64,000 nucleotides of DNA from Phytobacter diazotrophicus (GCA_004346725.1 SMDE01000011.1:159419-223418); one strand, 5' to 3'. Positions 1 through 12,886 are shown, counted from the first letter of the stretch. Translations and numbers: made by a program. The notes: generated from the letters alone by a model not told the origin.

Positions 1-2131
1 CGCCGTTGCCGCAAACATACAGGTTCCAGCCTTTTTCAGTAGCGATAATGCCTACATCTTTACCCTGTGCTTCGGCACATTCACGGGTACAGCCGGAAAC
101 GCCAAACTTCATTTTGTGCGGAGTGCGGATGCCTTTGTAGCGGTTTTCCAGCTCAACGCCGAAGCCCACGCTGTCCCCCACGCCGTAGCGGCACCAGGTG
201 CTGCCCACGCAGGTTTTCGCCATTCGCAGCGCTTTAGCATACGCGTGACCCGTTTCGAAGCCTGCTTCAATCAACTGACGCCAGATTTCCGGCAGATCGT
301 CTTTCTGCGCACCAAACAAGCCAATACGCTGTGAGCCGGTGATTTTGGTGTAGAGATTAAATTCGCGGGCGATACGGCCCACTTCCATCAGCCCTTCCGG
401 GGTGATTTCGCCTCCGGCAGAGCGCGGGATCACAGAGTAGGTGCCGTCCTTCTGGATGTTTGCCAGGAAGTTGTCGTTGGTATCCTGCAGTGGCGTGTGC
501 TGCGGTTTCAGAATGTATTCGTTCCAGCAGGAGGCCAGCAGAGAACCCACGGTTGGTTTACACACTTCACAACCGTAGCCTTTGCCATATTTCGCCAGCA
601 ATTCGTCGAAAGATTTAATGCCTTCAACGCGAATCAGGTGATAGAGCTCCTGACGGGAGTAGGCGAAGTGTTCACACAGGTTATTGGTGACTTCGATGCC
701 CTGTTTCGCCAGCTCGGCGTTCAGCACCTGGGTGACCAGCGGAATACAGCCGCCGCAGCCAGTACCGGCTTTGGTTTCTGCTTTCAGTGCGGCAACGGTG
801 TGGCAGCCTTTGTTGATGGCGGCGACCAGCATGCCTTTGGTGACGTCGAAGCAGGAACAGATTTGTGCGCTGTCCGGCAGTTTATCCACGCCGATAGACG
901 GTTTGCCGCTGCTGGCGTGTGCTGGCAGGATCAAGGCATCGGGGTTTTCCGGTAGTTCGATAGCATTCAGCACCAGTTGCAACAGGTTGCCGAAGTCGCT
1001 GGTGTCACCAACCAGTACCGCGCCGAGCAGGGTTTTGTTGTCAGGGCTAACGATAAGGCGTTTGTAGACTTCTTTGCTTTCGTCGAGGTAAACGTAGCTA
1101 CGTGCGCCCGGCGTGCGACCATGCGCATCGCCGATACCGCCAACGTCCACGCCCAGCAGTTTCAGCTTGGCGCTCATGTCTGCACCCGCAAAGGCGTTAG
1201 CATTGCCGAGGATATGGTCCACGGCGACCTGCGCCATTTTGTAGCCCGGTGCGACCAGACCGTACACATGGCTATTCCAGCTCGCACATTCGCCAATCGC
1301 GTAGATATCCGGGTCAGAGGTCTGACAGGTGTCGTTAATCACGATACCGCCACGCTGCGCGACATCCAGCCCACATTGGGTCGCCAGTTTGTCGCGCGGG
1401 CGAATACCGGTTGAGAAGACGATAAAGTCGACTTCCAGCTCGGTACCGTCGGCAAAGCGCATGGTTTTGCGCGCGCTTGTCCCTTCCTGGACGATCTCTT
1501 TGGTGTTTTTGCTGGTGTGCACACGCACACCCATGCTTTCGATCTTGCGTTTAAGCTGTTCACCGCCCATCTGATCGAGCTGTTCAGCCATCAGCATGGG
1601 AGCAAATTCAATAACGTGCGTTTCAACGCCGAGGTTTTTCAGTGCGCCGGCGGCTTCCAGACCGAGCAGGCCACCGCCGACCACCGCACCACGTTTGCTG
1701 CGACGAGCGCAGGATTCAATGGCGTTGAGGTCTTCAATGGTGCGGTAAACAAAGCAATCCTGGGTTTCGGAGCCTTTAATGGGCGGGATCCATGGGTAAG
1801 AGCCAGTCGCCATGATCAGTTTGTCATAATAGACGGTACGACCGGCGCTGGAGTGGATCACTTTCTCCTGGCGGTTGATGGTAATCGCACGTTCGCCAAC
1901 GAGAACGTTAACGCCGTGCTTTTCGTAGTAACCTTCACGTACCAGCGACAGTTCTTCCGCAGTATGATGCGAAAAGTAGGAAGACAGGTGAACGCGATCG
2001 TAGGCTTTACGGGGTTCTTCACAAAAAACGGTAATATCGAACTGGCTGGCATCTGCTTTATCGAGGAGATCCTCAATAAAACGGTGGCCGACCATGCCGT
2101 TACCGATTATAGCGAGTTTGACTTTGCTCAT
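1..2131 (-). CDS. nirB: NADH-dependent nitrite reductase large subunit, 5' part (cut by window edge)
   Basis: Cytoplasmic enzyme that reduces nitrite to ammonium with NADH, together with NirD. About 710 N-terminal residues are present; the family is about 847. Reading leftward from the ATG at 2131 the protein opens MSKVKLAIIGNGMVGHRF, an FAD-binding Rossmann motif. It continues with a second nucleotide-binding GGGLLGLEAAG, a BFD-like [2Fe-2S] region (ICSCFDV and GCGGC), and the paired cysteine motifs that bind sirohaem/4Fe-4S (CVGSTWC and GCTREC). The last ~137 codons, and presumably nirD, nirC and cysG, lie outside the window. It is divergent from codA. The FNR and NarL/P sites upstream indicate anaerobic, nitrate/nitrite-responsive control. 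No frame breaks are seen. Confidence 0.97.
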   Translation of the reverse strand, partial: MSKVKLAIIGNGMVGHRFIEDLLDKADASQFDITVFCEEPRKAYDRVHLSSYFSHHTAEELSLVREGYYEKHGVNVLVGERAITINRQEKVIHSSAGRTVYYDKLIMATGSYPWIPPIKGSETQDCFVYRTIEDLNAIESCARRSKRGAVVGGGLLGLEAAGALKNLGVETHVIEFAPMLMAEQLDQMGGEQLKRKIESMGVRVHTSKNTKEIVQEGTSARKTMRFADGTELEVDFIVFSTGIRPRDKLATQCGLDVAQRGGIVINDTCQTSDPDIYAIGECASWNSHVYGLVAPGYKMAQVAVDHILGNANAFAGADMSAKLKLLGVDVGGIGDAHGRTPGARSYVYLDESKEVYKRLIVSPDNKTLLGAVLVGDTSDFGNLLQLVLNAIELPENPDALILPAHASSGKPSIGVDKLPDSAQICSCFDVTKGMLVAAINKGCHTVAALKAETKAGTGCGGCIPLVTQVLNAELAKQGIEVTNNLCEHFAYSRQELYHLIRVEGIKSFDELLAKYGKGYGCEVCKPTVGSLLASCWNEYILKPQHTPLQDTNDNFLANIQKDGTYSVIPRSAGGEITPEGLMEVGRIAREFNLYTKITGSQRIGLFGAQKDDLPEIWRQLIEAGFETGHAYAKALRMAKTCVGSTWCRYGVGDSVGFGVELENRYKGIRTPHKMKFGVSGCTRECAEAQGKDVGIIATEKGWNLYVCGNG

Positions 2132-2189
2132 TTTTGCCTCGATTTCTTTTCTATTACTGCCTACCTTAACGATTCAGCCCCGGCACTTA

Positions 2190-2203
2190 TTGATGCAGGT
2201 CAA
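2190..2203 (-). promoter_or_regulatory. FNR box of the nirB promoter
   Basis: Read on the minus strand the site is TTGACCTGCATCAA, one mismatch from TTGAT-N4-ATCAA. Its centre lies about 65 bp upstream of the nirB ATG. That fits FNR at -41.5 with transcription starting near 2155, the known layout of the E. coli nir promoter. Anaerobic activation by FNR is inferred from this match. Confidence 0.85.
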
Positions 2204-2216
2204 ATACATCTTCGCC

Positions 2217-2232
2217 TACCACTTAATGGGTA
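2217..2232 (-). promoter_or_regulatory. NarL/NarP 7-2-7 site upstream of nirB
   Basis: Minus-strand TACCCATTAAGTGGTA is an inverted pair of NarL heptamers with a 2-bp centre. It sits about 28 bp upstream of the FNR box centre, as at the E. coli nirB promoter (the -69.5 site). It should couple expression to nitrate and nitrite. Confidence 0.8.
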
Positions 2233-2324
2233 GATAATTGATTTTGATGGTTTTTTATAAGTCGCGGATCTGTCAGGCTTTTCAGAATTGTGGAAATTGT
2301 GTACAAAAAAAGATGTGAATTTAT

Positions 2325-2350
2325 GGCAATTGCCTGAAACAACGTTTCAG
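2325..2350 (+). promoter_or_regulatory. Two adjacent palindromes ahead of codA (candidate operator)
   Basis: GGCAATTGCC at 2325-2334 is a perfect 10-bp palindrome. It shares its last base with CTGAAACAACGTTTCAG at 2334-2350, a perfect 7-bp inverted repeat around AAC. The pair ends 21 bp before the codA ATG. The second arm contains AACGTTT, the core of a PurR box, but the flanks do not match the full PurR consensus, so the binding protein is unknown. Confidence 0.4.
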
Positions 2351-2371
2351 TGATAACCAGGGGGTAGAAGC

Positions 2372-3667
2372 ATGACGGCAACACCACTTTGGCTGGTTCA
2401 GAACGTTCATTTACCTGGGCGAAAAGGGCTATGGCAAATCGCGATTGAGAAGGGCCACTTCGGTGACATCACCCCGATGAGCGCCCCACAGCATGAAAGT
2501 TATGAAGTCTTAAACGCCAGGGGCGGGCTGGCGCTGCCGCCATTTATTGAACCGCACATTCACCTGGATACCACCCAAACCGCAGGCGAGCCAAACTGGA
2601 ATCAGTCGGGAACGCTATTTGAGGGGATTGAACGCTGGGCGGAACGCAAAGCGTTACTCAGCCATGATGATGTGAAAAAGCGCGCCTGGCAGACGTTAAA
2701 ATGGCAAATGGCGAACGGTATTCAGCATGTACGCACCCATGTCGATGTCTCCGACCCGACGCTGACAGCGCTCAAAGCAATGCTGGAAGTGAAACAGGAA
2801 GTCGCCCCCTGGATAGACCTGCAAATCGTCGCCTTCCCGCAAGAGGGGATCTTGTCTTACCCCAACGGCGCAGCGTTGCTGGAAGAGGCCTTACAGCTTG
2901 GCGCGGATGTGGTAGGGGCGATTCCCCATTTTGAATTTACCCGCGAGTATGGGGTGGAATCACTGCATATCGCCTTTGAACTGGCGCAGAAATATGACCG
3001 ACCACTGGATATTCACTGTGACGAGATCGACGACGAACAGTCGAGGTTTGTCGAAACGGTCGCCGCGCTGGCGCTGAAAATGGAAATGGGGTCGCGCGTT
3101 ACCGCCAGCCACACGACGGCGATGCACTCCTATAACGGCGCCTATACTTCTCGCCTTTTCCGCTTGCTGAAACTCTCCGGTATCAACTTTGTCGCCAATC
3201 CGCTGGTGAATATCCATCTGCAGGGGCGTTTTGATGATTACCCGAAGCGGCGTGGGATCACCCGCGTGAAGGAGATGCTGGCCGCCGGGATTAACGTCTG
3301 CTTCGGCCATGATGATGTCTTTGATCCCTGGTATCCACTCGGCACGGGCAATATGTTGCAGGTGCTGCATATGGGTCTGCATGTTTGCCAGTTGATGGGG
3401 TATCAGCAAATCGACGATGGCCTGCGGTTGATTACCGATAATAGCGCCAGAACCTTTGGTCTGGATGATTACGGTATTGAGCCGGGTAACCCGGCGAATA
3501 TGATCATTTTACCGGTTGAGAGCGGTTTTGATGCGGTGCGATGTCAGTCGCCGGTGCGCTGGTCCATTCGCCAGGGGCGGGTGATTGCTACCACGCAACC
3601 TGCGCAAACCTGGATTCAGACGGACAGCGGCGGTGAAGAAGTGGCGTTTCATCGCAAGAGTGAGTGA
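2372..3667 (+). CDS. codA: Cytosine deaminase
   Basis: Hydrolyses cytosine to uracil plus ammonia in pyrimidine salvage. The 431-residue protein matches E. coli CodA nearly end to end. It has the metal motif PHIHLD (His62 and His64), HCDEIDDE with the catalytic Glu, the SHTTAMHS metal histidine, and the GHDDVFDPW aspartates. The start follows a strong AGGGGG ribosome site. There is no codB permease beside it; in E. coli codBA form an operon elsewhere. It occupies the slot between nirB and ppiA where E. coli carries tsgA, so it looks like a relocated or separately acquired copy. It is divergent from nirB. The function call is firm; the reason for this location is not known. Confidence 0.95.
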   Translation: MTATPLWLVQNVHLPGRKGLWQIAIEKGHFGDITPMSAPQHESYEVLNARGGLALPPFIEPHIHLDTTQTAGEPNWNQSGTLFEGIERWAERKALLSHDDVKKRAWQTLKWQMANGIQHVRTHVDVSDPTLTALKAMLEVKQEVAPWIDLQIVAFPQEGILSYPNGAALLEEALQLGADVVGAIPHFEFTREYGVESLHIAFELAQKYDRPLDIHCDEIDDEQSRFVETVAALALKMEMGSRVTASHTTAMHSYNGAYTSRLFRLLKLSGINFVANPLVNIHLQGRFDDYPKRRGITRVKEMLAAGINVCFGHDDVFDPWYPLGTGNMLQVLHMGLHVCQLMGYQQIDDGLRLITDNSARTFGLDDYGIEPGNPANMIILPVESGFDAVRCQSPVRWSIRQGRVIATTQPAQTWIQTDSGGEEVAFHRKSE

Positions 3668-3681
3668 AGCTGATAGCAGAA

Positions 3682-3702
3682 TGACCACACAATGCGTGGT
3701 CA
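3682..3702 (+). repeat. Inverted repeat downstream of codA
   Basis: TGACCAC and GTGGTCA form a perfect 7-bp inverted repeat around ACAATGC, 15 bp after the codA stop. No T-run follows, so it is a weak terminator candidate at best. It could equally be a protein-binding site in the 152-bp codA-ppiA gap. Confidence 0.4.
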
Positions 3703-3810
3703 GCCTGCGTAACATATGTTTCAATTGCGTAAAATTAAGTAAAAGGCTGGCCTGGTGGCGGAGTGCTCTTTAGAATCAAGCCACTCGCTTTCTTACCTGT
3801 ATTTCGTTAA

Positions 3811-4392
<582 letters not shown>

Positions 4393-4401
4393 TCTTTTTT
4401 T

Positions 4402-4425
4402 CGCACGGGCCGTCCGGCCTGTGCG
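4402..4425 (+). repeat. GC-rich hairpin after ppiA
   Basis: CGCACGGGCC and GGCCTGTGCG form a 10-bp stem with one G-T pair and a GTCC loop, 10 bp past the ppiA stop. The T-run lies on the 5' side, so this is not a classical intrinsic terminator for ppiA. It may protect the 3' end. Confidence 0.5.
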
Positions 4426-4498
4426 CGTTCTCCTCCCTGCGTGACGCGAAATTGCTGCTTATACTTGTGGCACATGAGCGAGACATCAGGGAGGCGTT

Positions 4499-4669
4499 AT
4501 GACCAAAAAACTCACCGACCGACAAAAATCCCGTCTCTGGGAGCAAGACCGTAATGTCAATTTTCAGGCCAGCAGGCGTCTTGAAGGCGTTGAAAGCCCG
4601 CTGGTAACGCTTACAGCCGATGAAGCGCTGGCGCGTATTGAAGAGCTAAGGAGGCACTATGAGCGATAA
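4499..4669 (+). CDS. yhfG: YhfG/FicA, small antitoxin-like partner of Fic
   Basis: A 56-residue protein that opens [19 protein letters not shown] and matches E. coli YhfG. Residues 25-30, SRRLEG, fit the inhibitory helix motif (S/T)xxxE(G/N) of class I Fic antitoxins, whose Glu blocks ATP binding in the Fic active site. Its last codons overlap the fic ATG by 11 bp, so the two are translationally coupled. Family knowledge (FicTA modules) supports an inhibitor role. GGGAGG lies 5 bp upstream of the ATG. Confidence 0.9.
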   Translation: MTKKLTDRQKSRLWEQDRNVNFQASRRLEGVESPLVTLTADEALARIEELRRHYER

Positions 4670-5261
4670 ATTCGGCGACGGTCGCGATCCTTACTTCTAC
4701 TCTGGCCTCAATGTTATGCGCAACAGGCTGGGTATTCGCGAGGCGCAACGGCTGGAACAGGCGGCATGGGAGCTCACCGCGTTACGTGCCGCCACGCTGG
4801 AACTGGGTCCGCTGGCCCGAGGGCTGCCACATCTGTGCGCCATTCACCGTCATATTTACCAGGACGTCTTCGACTGGGCGGGACAGGTACGCGAAGTGGA
4901 TATCTATCAGGGAGATACGCGTTTCTGCCATTTCGAATATATCGAAAAAGAGGGGAATGCGTTAATGCAGTCGCTGGAAGACGAAGAGTGGCTACAGGGG
5001 CTTGGGAAGGAAGAATTTATTGAGCGACTGGCGCATTACTACTGTGAAATCAATGTGCTGCATCCATTTCGTATAGGCAATGGCATTGCCCAGCGGATTT
5101 TCTTTGAGCAGCTTGCGCTGCATGCCGGATACCGGCTGGACTGGCGTGGCGTCGACCCGGAAAACTGGAGTAAAGCGAACCAGACCGGGGCGATGGGTGA
5201 CCTAAAACCGCTGTGCGAGATCTTCGGCAAAGTGGTAAGCGAAGCCGTCGAAACTGAGTAG
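4659..5261 (+). CDS. fic: Fic-domain protein (FicT-like), degenerate active-site motif
   Basis: Fic proteins transfer AMP or other nucleotides onto target proteins. This one has 200 residues and a typical Fic fold. Residues 135-146 read [12 protein letters not shown]. The family consensus is HxFx(D/E)GNGRxxR. The catalytic His135 and GNG are kept, but the Mg-coordinating acid is Ile139 and the first Arg is Ile143; Arg146 is kept. E. coli K-12 Fic is also degenerate here, from memory. Activity may therefore be weak or lost. The gene is coupled to yhfG and lies just ahead of pabA. Confidence 0.93.
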   Translation: MSDKFGDGRDPYFYSGLNVMRNRLGIREAQRLEQAAWELTALRAATLELGPLARGLPHLCAIHRHIYQDVFDWAGQVREVDIYQGDTRFCHFEYIEKEGNALMQSLEDEEWLQGLGKEEFIERLAHYYCEINVLHPFRIGNGIAQRIFFEQLALHAGYRLDWRGVDPENWSKANQTGAMGDLKPLCEIFGKVVSEAVETE

Positions 5262-5291
5262 AATAGGGCGGCTTAAAATGATGAGGCCGCC

Positions 5292-5864
5292 ATGATCCTG
5301 CTTATTGATAATTACGACTCTTTTACCTGGAACCTGTATCAGTACTTTTGCGAACTGGGGGCACAGGTCGAGGTCAGGCGTAATGATGAGATCACCCTGG
5401 TGGATATTGCGATTATGGCCCCCAAAAAGATCGTGATATCCCCAGGCCCCTGCACGCCGGATGAATCGGGTATCTCGCTGGAGGTTATTCGCCACTATGC
5501 TGGCACGTTGCCGATTCTCGGCGTCTGCCTCGGTCACCAGGCCATCGCCCAGGTTTTTGGCGCTCGCATTGTCCGGGCGCAACAGGTTATGCACGGGAAA
5601 ACCTCTCCGATAACCCATACCGGGCAGGGCGTTTTTCGCGGCCTGAATAATCCGTTAACCGTCACGCGCTACCACTCTTTGTTGATCGATCCGCCTTCAT
5701 TACCGGACTGCTTTGAGGTGACCGCCTGGAGCGAGACGCAAGAGATCATGGGGATTCGCCATCGTCAGTGGGATCTGGAAGGCGTGCAGTTTCACCCGGA
5801 AAGTATTCTTAGCGAGCAGGGACATGCGTTATTGAATAACTTTTTGCATCGCGCCGATTTTTAG
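5292..5864 (+). CDS. pabA: Aminodeoxychorismate synthase, glutamine amidotransferase subunit
   Basis: Supplies ammonia from glutamine to PabB, which makes 4-amino-4-deoxychorismate for folate synthesis. The 190 residues are a class I amidotransferase. Cys79 lies in ILGVCLGHQ, and His168 and Glu170 in QFHPES complete the triad. [10 protein letters not shown] forms the oxyanion region. It starts 30 bp after fic, as in E. coli, so it may be co-transcribed. PabB is not in the window. It is distinguished from TrpG by gene context and stand-alone size. Confidence 0.95.
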   Translation: MILLIDNYDSFTWNLYQYFCELGAQVEVRRNDEITLVDIAIMAPKKIVISPGPCTPDESGISLEVIRHYAGTLPILGVCLGHQAIAQVFGARIVRAQQVMHGKTSPITHTGQGVFRGLNNPLTVTRYHSLLIDPPSLPDCFEVTAWSETQEIMGIRHRQWDLEGVQFHPESILSEQGHALLNNFLHRADF

Positions 5865-5873
5865 TTGCCATTG

Positions 5874-5912
5874 AGTGATTTTTTATGCATATTTCGTGAT
5901 TATATTTTCACT
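5874..5912 (+). promoter_or_regulatory. Tandem ArgR (ARG) boxes upstream of argD
   Basis: TGATTTTTTATGCA at 5876-5889 and TGATTATATTTTCA at 5897-5910 each match TGAAT-N4-ATTCA with two mismatches. They are exactly 21 bp apart, the usual spacing of tandem ARG boxes bound by hexameric ArgR. They end about 32 bp before the argD start. Arginine-dependent repression is inferred. Confidence 0.7.
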
Positions 5913-5928
5913 TCTACTTCTTGTTTAA

Positions 5929-9239
<3,311 letters not shown>

Positions 9240-9258
9240 GGGGAAGAGAGACAAAAAC

Positions 9259-9283
9259 GGCGCATCGTTAAGGGCGATGCGCC
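9259..9283 (-). terminator. Intrinsic terminator of crp
   Basis: On the minus strand GGCGCATCG and CGATGCGCC form a perfect 9-bp stem with a 7-nt loop. GTTTTTG follows immediately, 10 bp past the crp stop. Confidence 0.88.
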
Positions 9284-9292
9284 GCTTGAGAA

Positions 9293-9925
9293 TTAACGTG
9301 TACCGTACACGACAATGGTTTTACCGTGCGCGGAGATCAGGTTTTGATCTTCCAGCATTTTCAGGATGCGGCCGACGGTTTCGCGGGAACAGCCAACGAT
9401 CTGACCAATTTCCTGGCGGGTAATTTTAATTTGCATACCGTCCGGGTGGGTCATTGCATCCGGTTGTTTCGCCAGATTCAGCAACGTCTGTGCGATACGG
9501 CCCGTCACATCAAGGAAGGCGAGGTTACCGACTTTTTCCGAGGTGACCTGCAGGCGACGCGCCATCTGGGAAGATAAGCGCATCAGGATATCCGGGTTCA
9601 CCTGAATTAACTGGCGGAATTTTTTGTAGGAGATTTCGGCCACTTCACAAGCGGTTTTAGCGCGTACCCATGCACTGCGCTCCTGACCCTCTTCGAACAG
9701 ACCCAGTTCACCGATAAAATCTCCCTGGTTAAGGTAAGAGAGGATCATCTCTTTACCTTCTTCATCCTTGATTAGCACAGCCACTGAGCCTTTGACGATG
9801 TAATACAACGTTTCCGCTTTTTCACCCTGGTGAATCAGCGTGCTCTTCGACGGGTACTTATGAATGTGGCAATGAGACAAGAACCATTCGAGAGTCGGGT
9901 CTGTTTGCGGTTTGCCAAGCACCAT
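9293..9925 (-). CDS. crp: cAMP receptor protein, global transcription regulator
   Basis: Binds cAMP and then DNA at TGTGA-N6-TCACA sites to activate or repress hundreds of genes. At 210 residues it is essentially identical to E. coli CRP. The cyclic-nucleotide pocket [15 protein letters not shown] contains Glu73, Arg83 and Ser84 (counting Met), and the cAMP-contacting Thr and Ser are in LQVTSEK. The C-terminal helix-turn-helix reads [20 protein letters not shown], with recognition Arg, Glu and Arg. A leader of about 170 nt and the divergent yhfA promoter lie upstream, as in E. coli. Confidence 0.99.
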   Translation of the reverse strand: MVLGKPQTDPTLEWFLSHCHIHKYPSKSTLIHQGEKAETLYYIVKGSVAVLIKDEEGKEMILSYLNQGDFIGELGLFEEGQERSAWVRAKTACEVAEISYKKFRQLIQVNPDILMRLSSQMARRLQVTSEKVGNLAFLDVTGRIAQTLLNLAKQPDAMTHPDGMQIKITRQEIGQIVGCSRETVGRILKMLEDQNLISAHGKTIVVYGTR

Positions 9926-10234
9926 GCGCGGTTATCCTCTGTTATAAGCTGGCTCCAGACGCTGGATTCACATATCGCGTCCGGGGTTGCAATCTATCTT
10001 CCCCATACCTGGGAAGTGGACCGTCAGACATGCCTGCGGCCTGTAATATGTGATGTCCTCTGCATACATGCATAACGTCAATGTATCACTGTAGCATCGT
10101 GATTGTTTTAGCATAGCTTTTGTCGCGTGTCTCCTGGTGTCTCGCTTCAGCTTGACGCAGGTCGCCTTCCGTTGCGAGTTTTCTTATGTGCGCGTAATCT
10201 GTAAAGAAAACTGTAACTCCGGAGTGAATTAAAA
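9926..10234. promoter_or_regulatory. crp-yhfA divergent control region
   Basis: These 309 bp contain no gene. The order of blocks matches the E. coli crp leader. On the minus strand a TATGCTAAAACA box lies near 10105-10116 and TAACAGAGGATAAC precedes the crp ATG. A CRP-like half-site TGTGA begins at 10049; its partner half is poor (CTGCA at 10060-10064). CRP autoregulation through this region is established in E. coli and inferred here. Confidence 0.55.
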
Positions 10235-10639
10235 ATGCAAGCTCGTGTGAAATGGGTAGAAGGTTTAACGTTCCTTGGCGAGTCTGCGTCCGGGCACCAG
10301 ATCCTGATGGATGGTAACTCAGGCGACAAAGCCCCAAGCCCGATGGAAATGGTGCTGATGGCAGCAGGCGGATGCAGCGCTATCGATGTTGTATCTATTT
10401 TGCAGAAAGGCCGCCACGATGTGAAAGATTGCGAAGTGAAGCTGACCTCAGAGCGTCGTGAAGAGGCTCCGCGTCTGTTCACGCATATCAATTTGCACTT
10501 TATCGTGACCGGCAAAGAGCTGAAAGAGGCGGCGGTATCGCGCGCGGTGGATCTCTCTGCCGAGAAGTATTGCTCCGTGGCATTAATGCTGGAGAAAGCG
10601 GTGAAAATCACGCATTCATATGAGGTGATTGAGGCCTGA
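10235..10639 (+). CDS. yhfA: YhfA, OsmC-family protein
   Basis: A 134-residue OsmC/Ohr-fold protein. The two family cysteines are visible: Cys47 in MAAGGCSAID and Cys113 in AEKYCSVALML. Family members are thiol peroxidases for organic hydroperoxides, but the substrate of YhfA itself is not known to me. It is divergent from crp and probably shares regulation by CRP. A pair of palindromes (REP-like) follows the stop. Confidence 0.92.
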   Translation: MQARVKWVEGLTFLGESASGHQILMDGNSGDKAPSPMEMVLMAAGGCSAIDVVSILQKGRHDVKDCEVKLTSERREEAPRLFTHINLHFIVTGKELKEAAVSRAVDLSAEKYCSVALMLEKAVKITHSYEVIEA

Positions 10640-10647
10640 GAACATAG

Positions 10648-10703
10648 GTCGGATAAGCGTCGCGTATCCGACACATTCCCCGGTGGCGCCGCGTTTACCG
10701 GGG
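10648..10703. repeat. Pair of REP-like palindromes between yhfA and prkB
   Basis: GTCGGATA (10648-10655) and TATCCGAC (10665-10672) form a perfect 8-bp stem. CCCCGGT (10678-10684) and ACCGGGG (10697-10703) form a second, 7-bp stem. The arrangement resembles enterobacterial REP/BIME elements (GGATAAGCG..., ...ACCGGGGCTACA) between convergent 3' ends. It probably protects transcript ends. Confidence 0.65.
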
Positions 10704-10729
10704 CTACAGAGCTTGTGTCGGCTGGAGGC

Positions 10730-11599
10730 CTATTGAATCTTCTTCCCTTCCATCAGCCGTTGGACCAGCGGTGTCATGATCAGCTCCATTGCTAACCCCA
10801 TTTTGCCGCCAGGCACCACAAGCGTATTCATGTGTGAAATGAACGAACCCTGCAACATCGCCAGCAACCAGGGATAGTCGATCCCTTCAAGATTTCGAAA
10901 ATGAATCACCACAAAGCTCTCATCGAGCGATGGGATCACTTTGGCGGCAAACGGGTTGGAGGTATCCACCGTCGGCACGCGCTGGAAATTAATATGGGTG
11001 CGGGAAAATTGTGGGGTGATGAAATTGATGTAGTCTTCCATCGATCGAACCACCGAATCCATCACTGCCTCACGGGAATGACCGCGCTCGCTGGTATCGC
11101 GTACCAACTTTTGCATCCACTCGAGGTTGACGATGGGCACCACGCCTACCAGCAGATCGACGTGGCGGGCGACATCGTGCTGGGGCGTCACCACGCCGCC
11201 GTGCAACCCTTCATAAAACAGCACATCTGTTGGCTCCGGCAGGGGCTGCCAGGGGGTGAACGTACCGGGAACCTGGTTCCAGGGAACGGCTTCATCGTAG
11301 GTGTGCAGATATTTTCGTGCCTGGCCTGTGCCGGTTTGTCCGTACTCAATAAACGTTTGTTCCAGCAGGCCGAAGTCATTCGCTTCCGGGCCAAAATAGC
11401 TGATATGTCGACCTAAATCGCGGGCTTTACGAATTGCCATGTCCATTTCAGGGCGGGTATAGCGATGAAAACTGTCACCTTCAACCTCGGCGGCATGCAA
11501 ATTCAGTTGAGCAAAGATTTTGCGAAACGCGAGGCTGGTGGTAGTGGTTCCCGCACCGCTGGAACCTGTTACGGCAATAACCGGATGTTTAGCGGACAT
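10730..11599 (-). CDS. prkB: Phosphoribulokinase-like P-loop kinase PrkB
   Basis: A 289-residue kinase of the phosphoribulokinase/uridine kinase superfamily. The P-loop at residues 12-19 is GSSGAGTT; Thr replaces the usual Walker Lys, which is normal for proteobacterial phosphoribulokinases. There is no RuBisCO here and the physiological substrate in enterobacteria is unknown. It is the last gene of the minus-strand yheT-yheU-prkB run; yheU ends 51 bp upstream. Confidence 0.9.
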   Translation of the reverse strand: MSAKHPVIAVTGSSGAGTTTTSLAFRKIFAQLNLHAAEVEGDSFHRYTRPEMDMAIRKARDLGRHISYFGPEANDFGLLEQTFIEYGQTGTGQARKYLHTYDEAVPWNQVPGTFTPWQPLPEPTDVLFYEGLHGGVVTPQHDVARHVDLLVGVVPIVNLEWMQKLVRDTSERGHSREAVMDSVVRSMEDYINFITPQFSRTHINFQRVPTVDTSNPFAAKVIPSLDESFVVIHFRNLEGIDYPWLLAMLQGSFISHMNTLVVPGGKMGLAMELIMTPLVQRLMEGKKIQ

Positions 11600-11650
11600 A
11601 GCAGCTCCCTGAGTAAACCATTGTTGTAGACGAAGCCAGCCGCCAGTGAG

Positions 11651-11869
11651 TTACTCGCGAAACTGCGAGCGCGGCATAATGTTGACGGTTTCGTGCAGTT
11701 CTGACCACACCAGTACGGCTTCACCGTTTTTAAGTTGCCGTCTCACATCGGCGACCTTTTGTTCGAGTGAGCGCTCATGTTCACCATAATCGGTGCCTTC
11801 ACGCAAGACAAAGCTTTCAATCAGGCTGTCGAGCGTCTCAGGCGCCAGGTCCTGCCAGGGAATAATCAT
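11651..11869 (-). CDS. yheU: YheU, small conserved protein of unknown function
   Basis: A 72-residue protein opening [29 protein letters not shown], equal in length and close in sequence to E. coli YheU (UPF0270 family). There are no membrane segments or cysteines. Its ATG directly abuts the yheT stop codon, so translation is coupled. Function is not known. Confidence 0.92.
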   Translation of the reverse strand: MIIPWQDLAPETLDSLIESFVLREGTDYGEHERSLEQKVADVRRQLKNGEAVLVWSELHETVNIMPRSQFRE

Positions 11870-12886
11870 TTAGCTTTCCAGATAAGTTTGCAGCCAGTCG
11901 GGGATACGTTTTTCCAGCCACATTTCCGGGTGAAGTAACGTGCCGCCCACAAACCCCACGTGACCGCCATGTTCGGTGAGTTGATATTCTACCGACGGCG
12001 GTAATGTCTGCGTATCGGGGATCACATTTTGATCCATAAAGGGGTCATCTTTAGCATGGATGATCAGCGTCGGTTTGCTGATTTTATTCAGCAACGGCAT
12101 GGCGCTGCACTGGCGGTAATAGTCAATCGCATCGGCAAAACCATGGATGCGCGCCGTAATTGCATCATCAAAATCGCGCAGACGACGCAGACGCTTCAAC
12201 TGCCGTAAATCAATGGGTAAGGAACCCGGATAGGCTTTTAATTTGCGCGACGCATTGGCTTTCAGCAGGTTGAGCAGATAGTGCTGATACACCCGTGAAA
12301 AGCCGGTTTCGATATGGGCGCTGCATGCTTCCAGGACAAAGGGAGCAGAAACAATGACCGCAGCATCCAGGGGGACGCGATTTTCCTCTTTAGCCAGCAG
12401 GCAGGCCAGCATATTGCCGCCCAGCGAATAGCCCACCGCCGCGGTAGGGACCTGACCAAACTCCCGTTGCAGCCAGTGCAAAAACCAGGTGCCATCTTCG
12501 GTTTCGCCAGAGTGATAAATGCGGTTAAGGCGGTTAGGTTCACCGCTGCAGCCACGGAAATGCATCACCACGCCCAGCCAGCCGCGCGCTTTTGCTGCTT
12601 CTATCAGACCATGAGCATAGGGGCTGTGCAGGCTGCCTTCCAGCCCGTGGAAGACCACCAGCCGTGGTTTATGTCTTGCCAGTGCAGGGTCTTCGCTCCA
12701 GGCGAGATCCACAAAATCGCCATCGGGCAGTTCCAGGCGCTGCCAGGTCGGCGTAAAGCCCAGTTTCCGGCGGATCAGTCGCGGGAGCATGGTCTGGAAA
12801 TGCGGATTGCTTCCGCCGCGCAGTGGGCGGAACGCAGAGCTATCAGCAGCCATTTCCGAGAGTCGTGAAGGTGTAATTTCAGCCAT
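11870..12886 (-). CDS. yheT: YheT, alpha/beta-hydrolase
   Basis: A 338-residue hydrolase starting at MAEITPSRL; an upstream in-frame ATG would add seven unlike residues. The nucleophile Ser154 lies in GYSLGGN, the acid in IIHAKDDPFMD, and the His in EHGGHVGFVGG. The FHGLEGS segment forms the oxyanion hole. The family includes carboxylesterases of the AB-hydrolase-4 (ABHD1/3) type; the substrate is unknown. In E. coli it directly follows yheS; here an ~11.6 kb block separates them. It is coupled to yheU. Confidence 0.93.
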   Translation of the reverse strand: MAEITPSRLSEMAADSSAFRPLRGGSNPHFQTMLPRLIRRKLGFTPTWQRLELPDGDFVDLAWSEDPALARHKPRLVVFHGLEGSLHSPYAHGLIEAAKARGWLGVVMHFRGCSGEPNRLNRIYHSGETEDGTWFLHWLQREFGQVPTAAVGYSLGGNMLACLLAKEENRVPLDAAVIVSAPFVLEACSAHIETGFSRVYQHYLLNLLKANASRKLKAYPGSLPIDLRQLKRLRRLRDFDDAITARIHGFADAIDYYRQCSAMPLLNKISKPTLIIHAKDDPFMDQNVIPDTQTLPPSVEYQLTEHGGHVGFVGGTLLHPEMWLEKRIPDWLQTYLES

